Counted from the stretch's first letter, positions 1 through 11,703 are shown. The stretch: 64,000 bases of DNA from Hygrocybe punicea (GCA_963556145.1 OY744463.1:620001-684000); one strand, 5' to 3'. A program made the numbers and translations. Notes: generated from the sequence alone by a model not told the origin.

Positions 1-639
1 TGATCGAGTGAGTATTCAATGCCTTTCCATGACAAGATGTTGATCCACTTCCGGGTAACCAAAGATATCGGCATAATTGTACCGCTTATGTTTAGCAACT
101 AACAACGCCCTGGTTTCAAATTATCGGAAATAGATCCCTCGTTGTACCTGCTGCACCTTGTTGCACGGCTCGAGTTCAGTTTGTTTGTATGATTTGGGTT
201 AGGACTTGGAATTGATCCCTCGGCAAGATGAGATGAGTGGTCGAAACTTTGACAAGGTATACCGTACACATGAGGGAGGGAGTAATGATCCAGTGTGACA
301 ACTGCATTTCCGTGAATGATGTGGGGTCAATTACAAACCGCTTCGCCCGCAACCAGTTGGTAGCATGCACGGAGTGCTGGGAATATTGGTCAAATAGCAA
401 ATACACTAATCACACCGGTCACTTTGAAATGTACGGAAAGAGGATAGGAAACGTGACCGTGCCCTGAAACAGCGGCACGGTCCGAGAAACTAGTGATTCT
501 TTTAGGTTTTTGTGTTACAATAAGGAACTGTGTACAAAAGAAAAGGGATGAAGAGAAAGGAAAAGGAAAGAAGAGAAAAGAAAATGGGGCGGGGTGAGGT
601 GTATGGAAACTGGGACTGACCTGCTCAAAAACCGTGACA
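1..639 (-). repeat. LTR-like repeat, partial
   Basis: No gene is visible. Read on the minus strand, a sequence beginning TGTCACGGTTTTTGAGCAGG starts at 639. The same start occurs on the plus strand at 8639, in the inverted second copy of this region. The two copies resemble each other over roughly the first 40 bases and then diverge. TGTCACGG is a common start of Ty3/gypsy-like LTRs in Agaricomycetes, so this is probably the end of a solo or truncated LTR; the other end is not identified. A purine-rich tract (about 536-600) lies inside. Confidence 0.35.
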
Positions 640-757
640 CAATGTGTGATAGCCGAAGGTGATAGTGTAATAAGTGTATGGACCCCATGTACTTTTTCTT
701 TATCAATGTACATAATGTCTATTACTATATTCACAAGTCTCTTTTTGTAGTTGCAAG

Positions 758-930
758 TGTTGAATTTACAACCTACATATCGGCTTATCCTATCCCAATA
801 TGGACAATTACATAATATTTCATTCATTACATTTTTCGTACGATTCCTTACTCCTCAGTTGTTCCATCATTAACAACTGAGAATATCCATTCACTTAGAA
901 ATATCCCCGATTGGTTCTATAAACTCAACA
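758..930 (+). repeat. copia 5' LTR
   Basis: The LTR is 173 bp, starts TGTTGA and ends TCAACA, a short terminal inverted repeat. It matches 5286-5458 except for one transition in the CGGCTTATCC/CGGCCTATCC segment. Confidence 0.95.
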
Positions 931-944
931 GGTTATGAGCCCTG
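931..944 (+). promoter_or_regulatory. copia primer binding site, half-tRNA-iMet type
   Basis: The bases right after the 5' LTR, GGTTATGAGCCCTG, are complementary to the anticodon stem-loop of eukaryotic initiator tRNA-Met, whose loop carries CUCAUAAC. Priming from a tRNA-iMet half-molecule cut in the anticodon loop is known for Drosophila copia and its relatives. The first ATG of gag overlaps this site (ATG at 935). Confidence 0.7.
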
Positions 945-3900
945 AAACCCGAACAATGTCGAGCTCCGCAATCAAGATTGTAAACCTCCCAAAGCTGAAA
1001 GATGACGGCTCGAATTGGATTACATACAAAGAGAGGATAACCAACACTCTCACCCATAAAGGATTCAGACGACACTTAAACGGGACAGCGCGAAAACCAA
1101 TCGAGATCGAACGCAGATCCGGAAAGTACTACGTGCCCGGCAGCACAACCGAACTCAAAGACGATGAGATCGACGAATACGAGAAGAAATCGGACGAGTA
1201 CGCCCAAAAGGAGGCATCAGTTCGAGAAGTCATCTCTGAAACAATTAGTAAATCAACGTTTCTACAGATCAAAAACGAACCATCTGCCTCACTCGTTTGG
1301 GACAAACTAACCTCCATATTCGAAGGAAAGGGCGACATGGTCCAAATGGACATGCTGAATAAGCTGCAAAACAAAATCTGCCCCGAAGACGGAGACGTCC
1401 GACGACACCTCTCAGACATGCTCGAGAGCAAAGAGGAACTAGCCGGCATGGGAATGTCGTTAACCGACAACCAATTCTCGGCCATGATACGCAATTCCCT
1501 ACCCCCGAGCTATAGACCGCTACTCACGGCTATGAGCACCGCCGCTAGACTAGCCGGAAAACCGTTCGAAAGCACGATCCTCATTCAGGAAGTCAACGAA
1601 GAAGCCGACCGACAGAAAGTCGCTCAGAACACGGATCAAGCCGTCGAAAACGCCGCAATGGTCGCCATCCACGGAACCAGAAGAAAAAGCGCAAATCCAA
1701 AGGGGAAACCACCCGGAAAAATCTGCTCTAACTGCAAATGCAAGGGACACCTAGAAAAAGACTGTTACCAACCAGGAGGGGCAAAGGAAGGACAGGCACC
1801 GTGGCAAAAGAAAAAGGACCCCAAAGCGGCGAACGTAGTCGAAGATGACGACAATATTGAGGACGTAGCTCTCATTCTCTCCACAGACTTTGATGACGAA
1901 ACAGAAAACGTCGCATTTACCGTTACCTCAGACTTTCAGAGAGAGGCCGAGATCGAAGCTTTATCAGCCTCCTCAGAAGAAATATGTGCCATCATAGATA
2001 GCGGTGCATCACGACATTTCTGCCCCGATCGCAACAGATTCACCAACTTCGTCCAAATGGAAAATCAACCCGTCAGAGCGGCAGACGGGAGAATACTCCA
2101 GGCCACTGGGAAAGGGGAGATAAAACTCCAACTTCCTATGGGAAAGGACGCCAAGCCAACAAACGTCACGATACAAAGCGCGATCTACGCACCAAGCCTA
2201 GCGTTCATATTGATATCCGTCAGCACCCTCGACAGAGCCGGCTACTCCATCCATGTAAAGGACCAAATATGCAGCATAATCAAACCCGATCAGAGAACAG
2301 TCGGACGGATACCACTGATTCGCGGTCTCTATCGCATAACAACGAACGCAGACCCCGAAGAAGAGCCGGCGTCGGCCAACGTAGCCTCCAAAATCACCAC
2401 CATCTCGCAACTACACAGAAAAATGGGTCACATAAACCACAACGACCTAAAACAGATGGTCAGAGAGAAAATGGTAGATGGAATAGACTTAGACCTCAGT
2501 TCCAAACCCGAATTCTGCGAGACATGTGTGAAAGCGAAGGCCACACGAAGACCCTTCCCCAAGGAAAGCCACTCCAAAACCAAATCCTACGGAGAAAAGA
2601 TCGTGACCGACGTATGGGGACCAGCTCCAACCCGCTCACTAGGGGGACACAGCTACTCCCTCTGCTTCAAGGACCTTCACACCCACGAAGAGCGCATATA
2701 CTTTATGAAGCACAAATCCGAGTCCTTCAAAAACTACAAATCCTATGAAGCCTGGGTAAGAATCCAACGCGACGCCCCAATAAAAATCCTTGGATCAGAT
2801 CGCGGTGGCGAATTCACCAGCAAGAAATTCAAAGCACATACCGACCACGCCGGTACGATTCGACACCTCACAGTCCACGACTCGCCAGCATCGAACGGAA
2901 GCGCCGAATGCACCAACCGCACCCACATGGATTGCGCCAGAGCAATGTTGATAACATCAGACTTACCACAAAACCTATGGGGAGAAGCCAAACTCCACTC
3001 AGTTTGGCTATGCAACCGCGCTCCCACGCGAACCCTTGATGAAAACAAAACACCATACGAAATGGCAACAGGGAAGAAACCGGACTTGTCCGACCTGCAC
3101 GAATGGGGTTGCAAAGCATGGGTAAAACGTCTAAACGCCAACAAACTCGAACCCAAATCGGAAGAATGCCATTTTGTAGGCTACGACGATGAATCCAAAG
3201 CGTATTGTATCTACTGGCCCACGAAACGCAAAGTAAGCATCGAACGCGACGTCTACTTCAACAGAGACGAAGCTACGTCACCTGGGATCGTCCACATTGA
3301 GGTGGAGACAGAACCATACGCCAATCCACCCAATCCCACAACACCAACAACAAATCAGACCACCAACAACACAAACCCAACACACCTCGAACCACACAAC
3401 CCTTCGATCCCGACAGATCAACACACAGACGCACAAGATCCACCCACAATGCCTATACACCAAAAACACCTCAGAAACGACGGACTAGATGAACCAGAAC
3501 CCAACACTGGCCGCGGTTATCGACCTAGAAAACCGACAGGCTTCTATAGCAACCTACACAAAGGGAAAGACCCAGAAACGGCCGCAACGTCAGAACTACC
3601 CAACGAATACACGGCAGACGCAACAGAGGTAGAAGACGCGGACATTCCCTTTCAAGACGCTATAGAATACGCCCTGACCGCCGGCGAAACAGAACCAGAA
3701 ACCATCGAAGAGGCACTACAAGGCGCGGAAACAAAACAGTGGTCAGACGCAATTGAAAACGAACTCACCCAAATCGAGAAATTCAAAACATGGGACATCA
3801 TCGAGGCACCCCCCGACGCCAACATAACGAAGTGCCGATACACCTTTCGCTACAAATGCAACCCCGACGGCCAAATAGCTAAGTATAAAGCCCGATTAGT

Positions 3901-5278
3901 AGCAAAAGGATTCACCCAAATCTACGGACTTGACTACTTCGAAACATTTGCCCCAGTAGTCAAACACGCCACACTCCGCGTCCTACTCTCGTTCGCAGCC
4001 AACAAAGGATCAGCGATACATCAGGCGGACGTCAAAAACGCGTACCTCAATGCCGAGCTCAAAGAGACCATATACATGGAATTACCGCCATTGTATACCC
4101 GTTTCAGAGAGCTCCCACGTAATCACCGGACCACCAACTTAATCTGCAAGCTAAACAAAGCACTCTATGGAACCAGGCAAGGCGCCAATGAGTGGTACCG
4201 AAAGCTCAAGACCACCTTCCTCTCGCTGAACTACAAAGTATGTAGCGCCGATGAAGCAGTATTCTACCTGCTCGAAAACGACGACTACACAATAGTGGCC
4301 GCGGCTACCAACGACTTCACAATAATCGCAAGCACGATTAAATGTGCCCAGCGAATAAAACAGCAACTCAACGATCACTTCGAGATAGTCGACCTCGGAG
4401 AAATCAATTGGTTACTAGGCATCCACATCCAGCGCGACATCGCGAGACGCACGATCGCACTCGGACAGCAGGCCTACATCGATCGGATAGTCACTAAGAT
4501 GGGATTACAAGATGCCAGACCAGTAAACACGCCAATGGAACCTAACGTCGACCTCAGTTACGATTCGCCGGCCGTCTCACCGGAATGTCTAAATCCCTCC
4601 GAGATATCCCAGTACCGAGAAGCCATCGGATCGCTAATGTACGCGGCAATCGCTACTCGCCCCGATATTGCATACGCAATCTCCATGCTATCGCGATTCA
4701 TGCAAGCCCCCAGATCAACCCACTGGAAAGCCGTCCTAAGAGTGTTCAAATACCTCAAGGGAACCCGCGACTTAAGACTCGTACTAGGAGGAGATCACAC
4801 AACGTTAATCGGCTACTCCGACGCGGACTGGGCTTCTCAAGCGGATCGTTACTCAATATCCGGATACGCCTTCCTTATAGGCAACGGCATTGTCTCATGG
4901 AGCAGTAAAAAACAGCCCATAGTCACCTTATCCAGCACCGAATCCGAATACGTCGCACTCACACATTCGGCGAAGGAGATCATATGGCTATGAAAGTTAA
5001 TATCCGAAATATTCGGGAACTTAACTTACCCATCCGAGCTGAACTGCGACAATCAAGGGGCAATAATCCTCTCAAAAGACTCGACCTTTCACATGCGCAC
5101 GAAGCACATTGACACTCGTTTTCATTTCATTCGACAAATCGTCGAACTCCAATACGTTACAATCAATTACTGCCCCACCGAAAACATGACGGCCGATACA
5201 TTCACCAAATCCCTCGCACGTATCAAATTCGAGAAATTCCGAGACCAGCTCGGATTACAACCGCCGATTTTCGCTTGA
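935..5278 (+). pseudogene. copia gag-pol polyprotein with an in-frame stop
   Basis: The frame is 1447 residues long if the TGA at 4991-4993 (residue 1353) is read through; the frame continues unchanged to a TGA at 5276-5278. In order I see: gag (1-230); a CCHC zinc knuckle, CSNCKCKGHLEKDC (about 263); an aspartic protease, IIDSGAS (about 355); an integrase with HHCC (about 500-540) and the DDE residues in TDVWGP, SDRGGEF and NGSAECTNRT; reverse transcriptase (about 930-1180); and RNase H (about 1260 on). The RT palm motif reads AATND at residues 1123-1127, where related basidiomycete copia elements have AATDD, so one catalytic Asp is Asn1126. The stop falls where Arg (CGA) would fit. Both changes are transitions at CpG. 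Start chosen at the first ATG; another follows at 956. Confidence 0.92.
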
Positions 5279-5285
5279 GGAGGGG

Positions 5286-5458
5286 TGTTGAATTTACAAC
5301 CTACATATCGGCCTATCCTATCCCAATATGGACAATTACATAATATTTCATTCATTACATTTTTCGTACGATTCCTTACTCCTCAGTTGTTCCATCATTA
5401 ACAACTGAGAATATCCATTCACTTAGAAATATCCCCGATTGGTTCTATAAACTCAACA
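5286..5458 (+). repeat. copia 3' LTR
   Basis: The LTR is 173 bp, TGTTGA...TCAACA, immediately preceded by the polypurine tract and followed by the target duplication GCAAG (5459-5463). Confidence 0.95.
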
Positions 5459-5544
5459 GCAAGGTCATGATTCTAATATACATGGTGAAATTCTCAAAAG
5501 CATTGTGAATAGTTTAACTACATTGGCACATATGCTACTTTTAA

Positions 5545-5774
5545 CACTGCAAATATAAGGGATTTGTAAATTTGACATAATCCAATAATTTTTCAAGAAA
5601 GTTGGCAAACTCCAAAAATTCATTCCAAATAAAGCAATGATTGCCATTTATAGAAATAAAGGGTTCAATAGTTTATGAATTTGTTGAGTCAACAAACCAT
5701 CTTATAAATTATTAATATGTTTATGGATTATTTTAGCATATGTCAAGTTTACAAATTTCTTGATGTTTGCAGTG
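5545..5774. mobile_element. MITE with TAA target duplication, PIF/Harbinger-like
   Basis: This 230-bp AT-rich element has imperfect terminal inverted repeats of about 35-40 bp, with outer sequence CACTGCAAA on both ends. It is flanked by TAA on each side (5542-5544 and 5775-5777). A 3-bp TAA/TTA duplication is characteristic of PIF/Harbinger elements, so that superfamily is the best guess. No coding capacity. The inverted paralogue at about 8431-8445 lacks it and shows a single site, TTTTCAGTAATT, one mismatch from the expected empty site. Confidence 0.7.
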
Positions 5775-5958
5775 TAAGTAATTAGAATATGATAAAAGAA
5801 TGAGGAAAGGGCCAGAAAGGGCAGGAAAGGTTATGGCGGGTGCAAGAGGGAGTCAGGGAGGTTTAGAGGGGCCAGGGAGGGCCAAAGTGCAGGGAAGGGC
5901 AGGGGCGGGCTCAGGTGGGCTCAGGGGGAGGCCATGCAAGGGTGTGAGAGGCCAGGTA

Positions 5959-6234
5959 GTGTATTACATGGGTATGGGTAAACCTGCAGGTTTTGCCACA
6001 GGTATAGCCTCAGGTACAGGCACAGGCACAGATTCTTGGACCCACCAGCTCTTTTTGAAGCCCTGGATCATCCACAAATGTCAAGTATTGAGCTAGATAC
6101 ACTTAAAATACTTTATTCTTGTATTTTAAGCATATCCAGGGCTTAAAATGACAGGTGAACCTGCAGGTATTGTACCAACAGGTGCAGGTATGGGTACAGC
6201 TAACAATACCTGGGGGGTTACCCATGCAATACAC
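5959..6234. mobile_element. Small inverted-repeat element flanked by TA
   Basis: The ends GTGTATTACATGGGTA (5959 on) and its near-complement TACCCATGCAATACAC (to 6234) form an imperfect terminal inverted repeat around 276 bp of CCTGCAGG-rich sequence. The dinucleotide TA lies on each side, which would fit a Tc1/mariner-type MITE. No protein is encoded. The assignment rests on end structure only. Confidence 0.45.
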
Positions 6235-6720
6235 TAAGGACAGAGGGGTTGTGAGAGGTTCAGGGGGTTGGATGGCGCAGGGAAGCACTGGTGCTGCAGT
6301 TCTGGTGCCTCTTTGTTACCCTCATTGCCATCACCTTGAAAGCACATTTGATGTGTTCTGTATTCATGAGGTAATCTTGAGTGGTATCTGGGGGGAGGTG
6401 AGAGATCTATGTTGAAGAAAAATAAAATGTACATGGGTTGGAGTGCAGGCACACCACACCACCAACCCTTTTTGCCATTGTACTGTAACTGTTGTTGGTG
6501 TGGTCACCATTGCAGTCATTGTGGTTGTGGTTGTGGGTTTGGTTGTGGTCATGGCAGTTGCAGTCATCACCCTCAATGCCTATTTGGTTTGGTTTGCACT
6601 GCTTTCTTGTTGGTGGTTGTGACCTGTTACCATCATCATAAGGGTGTGGTGTGGCAGTGGGTGGCCAGTTGGTGACCCTGACCTGCACCTGTGGAACCCG
6701 TTATGTAATTACCAAGTCGT
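6235..6720. other. Low-complexity intergenic DNA
   Basis: The stretch is G/T-rich, with repeated GTTGTGGT-type runs at about 6490-6560. Short reading frames on both strands are low-complexity. I see no gene. Confidence 0.5.
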
Positions 6721-7239
6721 TGTGATGGCGAGTGTCAGCGTAGACCTGGATAGGAATCTACAGTAAGGGTGACCAGCTAGAAAGTGATCTGAGGAGTCTT
6801 AGGTCTTGTATAGGTTGTCGTAATTAATCCAACCAAGATCTGGGGGCTCTGGAACAGAGGGGAAGTGTAGGGGGAAGATGAAGAGGAATATGGGAGATAC
6901 AATGAGGGTAGATCTGAAGTGTGGTAATAAGCTATATTTTGTAGTGTAAAGGTACAACTTTTATACTACTGGAGAGAATCCTGTGCTGTATACTATAAGC
7001 AAAGGAAGTAACTGATAGCGGTGAAGTGGGGAGGTAGATAGGAGAAGTGATGTACAAGTATATATGTACTGATTCTAAGTCATTAGGAACATCACATCAT
7101 GGGTAGGAATGATTTCAGAGGTGGAATCCAGAGTGGAATCGGTGGAAAGGAGTGGAATCAATGATATTGGAGTGGATGTGGATGGGAATGATGTGGGACA
7201 TGAAGAGGATATAAGTCCAGACAGTCCAGAGCCTCTACA
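6721..7239 (+). repeat. Solo LTR-like repeat, copy 1
   Basis: The sequence starts TGTGATGGCGAG and ends GAGCCTCTACA. It is homologous to 45268-45883 (minus) and 47373-47998 (plus). Shared landmarks include GTGACCAGCTAGAAAGTGATC near the start and the GGAGTGGAATCAATGAT region near the end. The TGT...ACA ends, the absence of coding sequence and dispersed copies of about 520-626 bp suggest a solo LTR. No clear target duplication was found, so a different repeat type is possible. Confidence 0.5.
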
Positions 7240-8269
7240 TCATGAAAGGGTGGGGAGACACCAATGTGTTGGCAACCTGCAGGTGACCCACACACCACCC
7301 CATACCTATGCAAGGGTACACCCATTGCACCCAACCCCTCACTGACCTGCAGGTTTCCACCTTCAGGTCATTCAGGTGTCAGCATACCTATGATAGTCCT
7401 TGTGGGGGAGGGTGCATGGGGTATGGGAGTGCATGGGAAGGGTGTGTGTGAGGACACAAGGCATAGAGAAGGGAAGGGCAGAGTAGTGGAGTTGCAAACA
7501 ATCTGTGGGGAGCTCATTAGTTACTGAGGCTGCAAAAACAGGTGTGAAAGGTAAACTTGCAGCTTGCACTTTCATAATACTTCTCATGAATAATGAATGG
7601 TCATGTCCATTGTGAACAACAGCTGACTTGAGGGGTGGGGAAAGTATAGCTGTAAAGTGTATGAGCAAGGCATACATTCCAGGAAAGAAGTGCAGGAGGT
7701 GTTGGAAAGCATAATGTACAAATAGTGGAGGTTGAAATTGGTGAGAAAGTGGCATAGGACAATGAAATCCCAGACTGTCAAATTGTCAAATGTGGAACAC
7801 ACTGTGATGAGACTTGTTGTCCTCTTCAAGTGGTTCTCCTCACTCTTGACAATACTCTCCTCATGATCATCACATTGTGTGATGCGGATGTGTAAGGCAA
7901 ACAGTGGAGGGATATGTAACAGTGAGTAATGTGTGCATAATAGTATTTGCTGACAAACATCCTGCACCACTCCAGTCACCCATCCCAACTCACCTGAGCC
8001 CACCTCCTGCTCTTCCCTACTTGTGCTAGAGGGCCATTGCTTTGCATGGCATATCCGAGTCCCTCAGAGTTATTACTACTATTTACATACACTGCTCTTT
8101 GCAACTTATTTCAAAGATAAATGTCTCGTTAGAAAAAAAATGAATGAGAAGGTAAACATGGCCAAACTCGGCATTTGCCGCGACGATAGAGTAGAATTTG
8201 GATTTTGGTGGCTCAGGTCATATAAGACCGAGCGTAAATAAATTTAGGACTCGGAACACTCTGGCCTCC
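7240..8269. other. Intergenic DNA, no gene recognised
   Basis: No protein family is recognised on either strand. A CCTGCAGGT motif occurs twice (about 7276 and 7347) in opposite contexts, resembling the interior of the 5959-6234 element. Confidence 0.4.
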
Positions 8270-8638
8270 TCCCTGTCCTCCCTGTCCTCCCCTGAGCCCT
8301 CTAAACCTCCCCAAGTTCTCTCACACTCTCTTGCACCTTTCACACCCTAACCAAGTCCTTCTTAACCTCCCTGACTCCCTCTTACACCTTCCTGCCCCTT
8401 ACAACCCTTTCTTAGCCATTCCCATATCCCAATTACTGAAAAGTAGCACATCCATAAACTTATGTGCCAATGCAGTTAAACTATTCACAATGCTCTTGAG
8501 AATTTCACCATGTATATTAGAATCATGACCTTGCAACTACAAAAAGAGACTTGTGAATATAGTAATAGACATTATGTACATTGATAAAGAAAAAGTACAT
8601 GGGGTCCATACACTATCACCTTCGGCTATCACACATTG
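8270..8638 (+). repeat. Dispersed repeat (copy 2), empty-site copy
   Basis: This is the reverse complement of the repeat around the copia insertion. At 8530-8534 it carries a single CTTGC (GCAAG on the other strand) in the otherwise identical context, so it is the uninterrupted form of the copia target. It also lacks the TAA-flanked MITE. No coding sequence. Confidence 0.8.
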
Positions 8639-9198
8639 TGTCACGGTTTTTGAGCAGGTCAGTCTCGGTTGCCATAGAGGTGGGTCACGAAAAAATACAT
8701 GGCAGCTAACTAGGGGATGAGGCAAGGTAAATCAGAGAAATGGGCAAAGTGATGTGAGACATACCTCAGAGACGAGACAAGGGGCTTAGGAGGCCCTTGG
8801 GGCGTTTCCGAGGTATATGACTTGCTGGCAGAAAGAAGAGCCGCAGGGCAGCGTAAGGTTTGACGTCAAGCGGGGATGGCAAATGGCAGGCTGTCAGCAG
8901 GTGACGGCTCCAGCGAGTGTGTCAGCCAGTGGCTGGTAGTGACGGAGGACACGTTGGGTGTCGAGGGATAGTGAGAGTGCGACTGTGTGATTAGCCAAAT
9001 GTAAACTTAGTTTAAAAAACGAAATACAGATCACGTGACCTGGGATGTGCCTGCCCAATGAATGAGAAACTCTATAAATACAGGCTCCTGCCAATCCACT
9101 TCCGAGAGGTGAGGGGCCCCATCCAACACCGTAAGGCGAATATATTTAAGAGGCGACACCAAAACACGTGCTTTAATTAAAACTCCGTACTCTTATTT
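8639..9198 (+). repeat. LTR-like sequence with TATA motif
   Basis: It begins TGTCACGGTTTTTGAGCAGG, like the end at 639, and contains CTATAAATA at about 9072, a plausible LTR promoter. The 3' end cannot be defined because the foldback element at 9199 interrupts it. No gene is visible. Confidence 0.35.
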
Positions 9199-9898
9199 CC
9201 AGCCACAATTTTGCTAAGTCCGATTATGGAGTACTTGTGCAAAATACAATTCATACTGTCTAACACAATCCATCCCTTCAGTTAATGAGCTCTGGGAAGC
9301 AATTATAGAAACTCTGGATCAGAACCCACAGTGATTTGTAGGCCAATTTGCTTTCAGAGATGGCACAGTCCTAATCAGTAATTAAATAATTGATAAAGAA
9401 AAGAAATATACATTATTGCATGTGCATCTTGTTTTACTGCTGCTGCACTGTTATTTTATCATCCTGGACTCCTGTACATGTACCCTAATGGTTGAGGTCA
9501 CTGCTGCTGGATTTTTTAGAGTCCTAGTTAAGTAATACATGGAAGTGTGCAAATTATGCTGGTGACTATGTCAGTTTAGACATGTCCTGCTTCCATAAAC
9601 CTCACCTCAATCACTAGGGTACATGTACAGGAGTCCAGGATGATAAAATGACAGTGCAGCAGCAGTAAAACAAGATGCACATGCAATCATGTATATTTCT
9701 TTTCTTTATCAATTATTTAATTACTGATTAGGACTGTCTCTGAAAGTAAATTGGCCTACAAATCACTGTGGGTTCTGATCCAGAGCTTCTATAATTGCTT
9801 CCCAGAGCTCATTAACTGAAGGGATGGATTGTGTTAGACGGTATGAATTGTATTTTGCACAAGTACTCCATAATTGGACTTAGCAAAATTGTGGCTGG
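9199..9898. mobile_element. Foldback element, ~300-bp imperfect inverted arms
   Basis: Bases 9199-9498 are the reverse complement of about 9603-9898 with scattered mismatches, around a loop of about 105 bp. Outer ends are CCAGCCACAATT / AATTGTGGCTGG. No coding sequence and no certain target duplication. The structure fits a non-autonomous foldback transposon or an inverted duplication. A transcript would form a long hairpin. Confidence 0.7.
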
Positions 9899-10810
9899 CT
9901 TTGTTTACTAACATTTTCTTCAAGCCATATTGGAGAGGGTTGAGAGGAATAAGAGTTCTGAGTTTTAAAAAGGCCCTTTCGGAGATCCAATATTTTAGAA
10001 GTTCCCAATAGGTAGTATAACCCGTGTATTAGCATCTCACCTCTCACCCTTGGAAATTTGGCTTCACAGGAGCCTGGTATAATTACCCTCTCAGACAGGG
10101 GCAAAGAAGAACAATTCCACCTTAAATATCTTGGCAATCAACAACCACTGCACTCATATTTCACAATAGGTTATGAGCCCTGTATGGCTATAATGGAAAC
10201 ACGGTCACATACCTCTGAACATCACACTATCACCTCATACATTAGCTGACCACGGCAAATGAAGTTACTTACAGGCTCTAACATCAATTGTTTCATCAAC
10301 ACCATTGGTTGTATCCTATTCCAACATTATCCCTATGTCTCTATGCCATACAAAGACCCACACTTGCTGTTTCCCATTTGGCCAATTCACCCTCAACTCC
10401 AGCCAACATGATAGCCTGTTGCAGCAGGCATGTACTCCAATATGGCTATATTACATAGCACATGACCTGATGACAAATCATCCAAGTCATCTGGACCCTG
10501 ATGACAGATGGCTAGTCAAAACTGATCACAAGAACAATGACATGGGACAGCCTCATGTTCACCACATGTGGCATGCAGCCACAACACAGTTGGATAGATG
10601 GACATGCTGCATCTTCAGGGCAGCCTTATTGTGGTTCTCAATCTTCTTCCATTGCAGACATTGACCCAGTAGTCTGTCTTTCCTGGCAATTCCCTAACCT
10701 CTTAGTATTTAAACCATCACTTTTGGACCATGTTTCCTTTTTCCCCCTTCTTTATGTTTAGTCTGGTTTTTGGGCTGACCCATCTAGTCTTGGGTAACCC
10801 CCATGGTTCA
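9899..10810. other. Region without a recognisable gene
   Basis: Reading frames on the plus strand (for example 10058-10249 and 10305-10664) do not match any family I know and are broken by stops. The string AGGTTATGAGCCCTG near 10169 equals the copia primer site but no LTR end precedes it. Probably decayed transposon sequence. Confidence 0.4.
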
Positions 10811-11662
10811 CTATAATGCTAACACTGGTGGATGCCTAAACATGTGTAGCAATCCAGAGAGTTCATGGACAATGGCGGAATTGACCCAGAGATGCTCATG
10901 CAGAATGGACTTGCCAGACATCTTGTGGTACAGGGAGGACAAGCCAGGGTGCAGGAGGGGGTAAACATTAAGGGCCCAATTGACCCATCCAGCCATACAT
11001 TGGAAATCTTGTAAGGGGTACCAGCGGCCAGGGGTGGCAAATGCATGGAGGGCATCCAGAAGCTCCATCCAGTGGTAGGCACAAGACATATCAGACTTGA
11101 AGACGATGAGTTGATGAGAAGGGTGATCCGCATGGACACCGCGTAAGGTGGAGCTGAGCTGATGCAAGTTGTCCATCCAGACAAATTGGTCATCCTTTGG
11201 AATCAATGAATTCTGTGAATAGGGTTCCTCACTCTGGTCAACCACCATACAGAGCTTCAAGAAGTGTGGTTTGAGGACCATGCCCAGCGGCATGCTGTAC
11301 ATGCCCAGAAGGGGATGGGTACCGAATGAAGGGGAGAGCTGGCCAAGCATGACCTCTGCATCATGAGTTGTCCCAAGTCATCAGGTAGTTGAGGCCAGAT
11401 GTGTGGGCCCAAGGCCAGAAGCCAAAGCATAAGGCATTGCAGATGGAGTCCATGAAGGGATGGTTGGGGTGCGAGGTGAGATAACTTGCAAAGACATCAA
11501 TGCGGATGGGGGTAACAATGGTGAAAAGGTCAGGGTTGTTGCGGATTGTGGAGAGGGCAGCAGTGTTCTGGAGTTCATTCTCCAGTACCATGGGTACCAG
11601 CAGCTCATGGAGGCTGGAGAGGGTGATGGAAAGGCATTCCAGCCCATCATTATCCCAGACAA
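10811..11662 (-). pseudogene. DIRS-type reverse transcriptase/RNase H, deleted and frameshifted
   Basis: Three pieces read in succession on the minus strand. 11591-11361 ends in FGFWPWAHTSGLNY...TWDNS, the segment that precedes RT in basidiomycete DIRS-like elements. 11350-10811 continues with VVDQSEEPYSQNSLIPKDD and IVFKSDMSCAYH, the start of the RT fingers and palm. It then passes directly to GWVNWALNVYPLLHPGLSSLY, which belongs to the RNase H region. The RT active-site part between them, including the YxDD motif, is missing. A frame change separates the first two pieces. The family is recognised from memory of DIRS/tyrosine-recombinase retroelements, not from a search. Confidence 0.6.
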
Positions 11663-11703
11663 GGTAGCAGGTGTACTTAGGGTGGTGGGACCATGGATCC
11701 AGT

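Larger units (their letters stand above)
758..5458 (+). mobile_element. Ty1/copia LTR retrotransposon, nearly intact
   Basis: This is a complete 4701-bp element. It has two 173-bp LTRs, one long gag-pol frame, a primer site after the 5' LTR, a polypurine tract (GAGGAGGGG, 5277-5285) before the 3' LTR, and 5-bp target duplications GCAAG at 753-757 and 5459-5463. Domain order (integrase before reverse transcriptase) is that of copia. The LTRs differ at one base, so insertion is recent by LTR divergence. The coding frame nevertheless has an in-frame TGA and a changed reverse-transcriptase active site, so this copy is probably not autonomous. Confidence 0.95.
640..5958 (-). repeat. Dispersed repeat (copy 1), split by copia and a MITE
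   Basis: The segments 640-757, 5464-5541 and 5778-5958 together are the reverse complement of 8270-8638. The copia element (758-5458) separates the first two and a 230-bp MITE (5545-5774) separates the last two. The last segment is a degenerate, G-rich tract in this copy and C-rich in the other. The repeat codes for nothing I recognise. Its value is that the other copy preserves both insertion sites empty. Confidence 0.7.

Noticed and set aside
2269..4908. Several 100-160-codon frames inside the copia element
   Set aside because: All overlap the gag-pol frame in other phases and lack domains.
10165..10183. A second copia-type primer binding site (AGGTTATGAGCCCTG)
   Set aside because: No LTR end with CA precedes it and no copia coding sequence follows; one short match is not enough to call an element.
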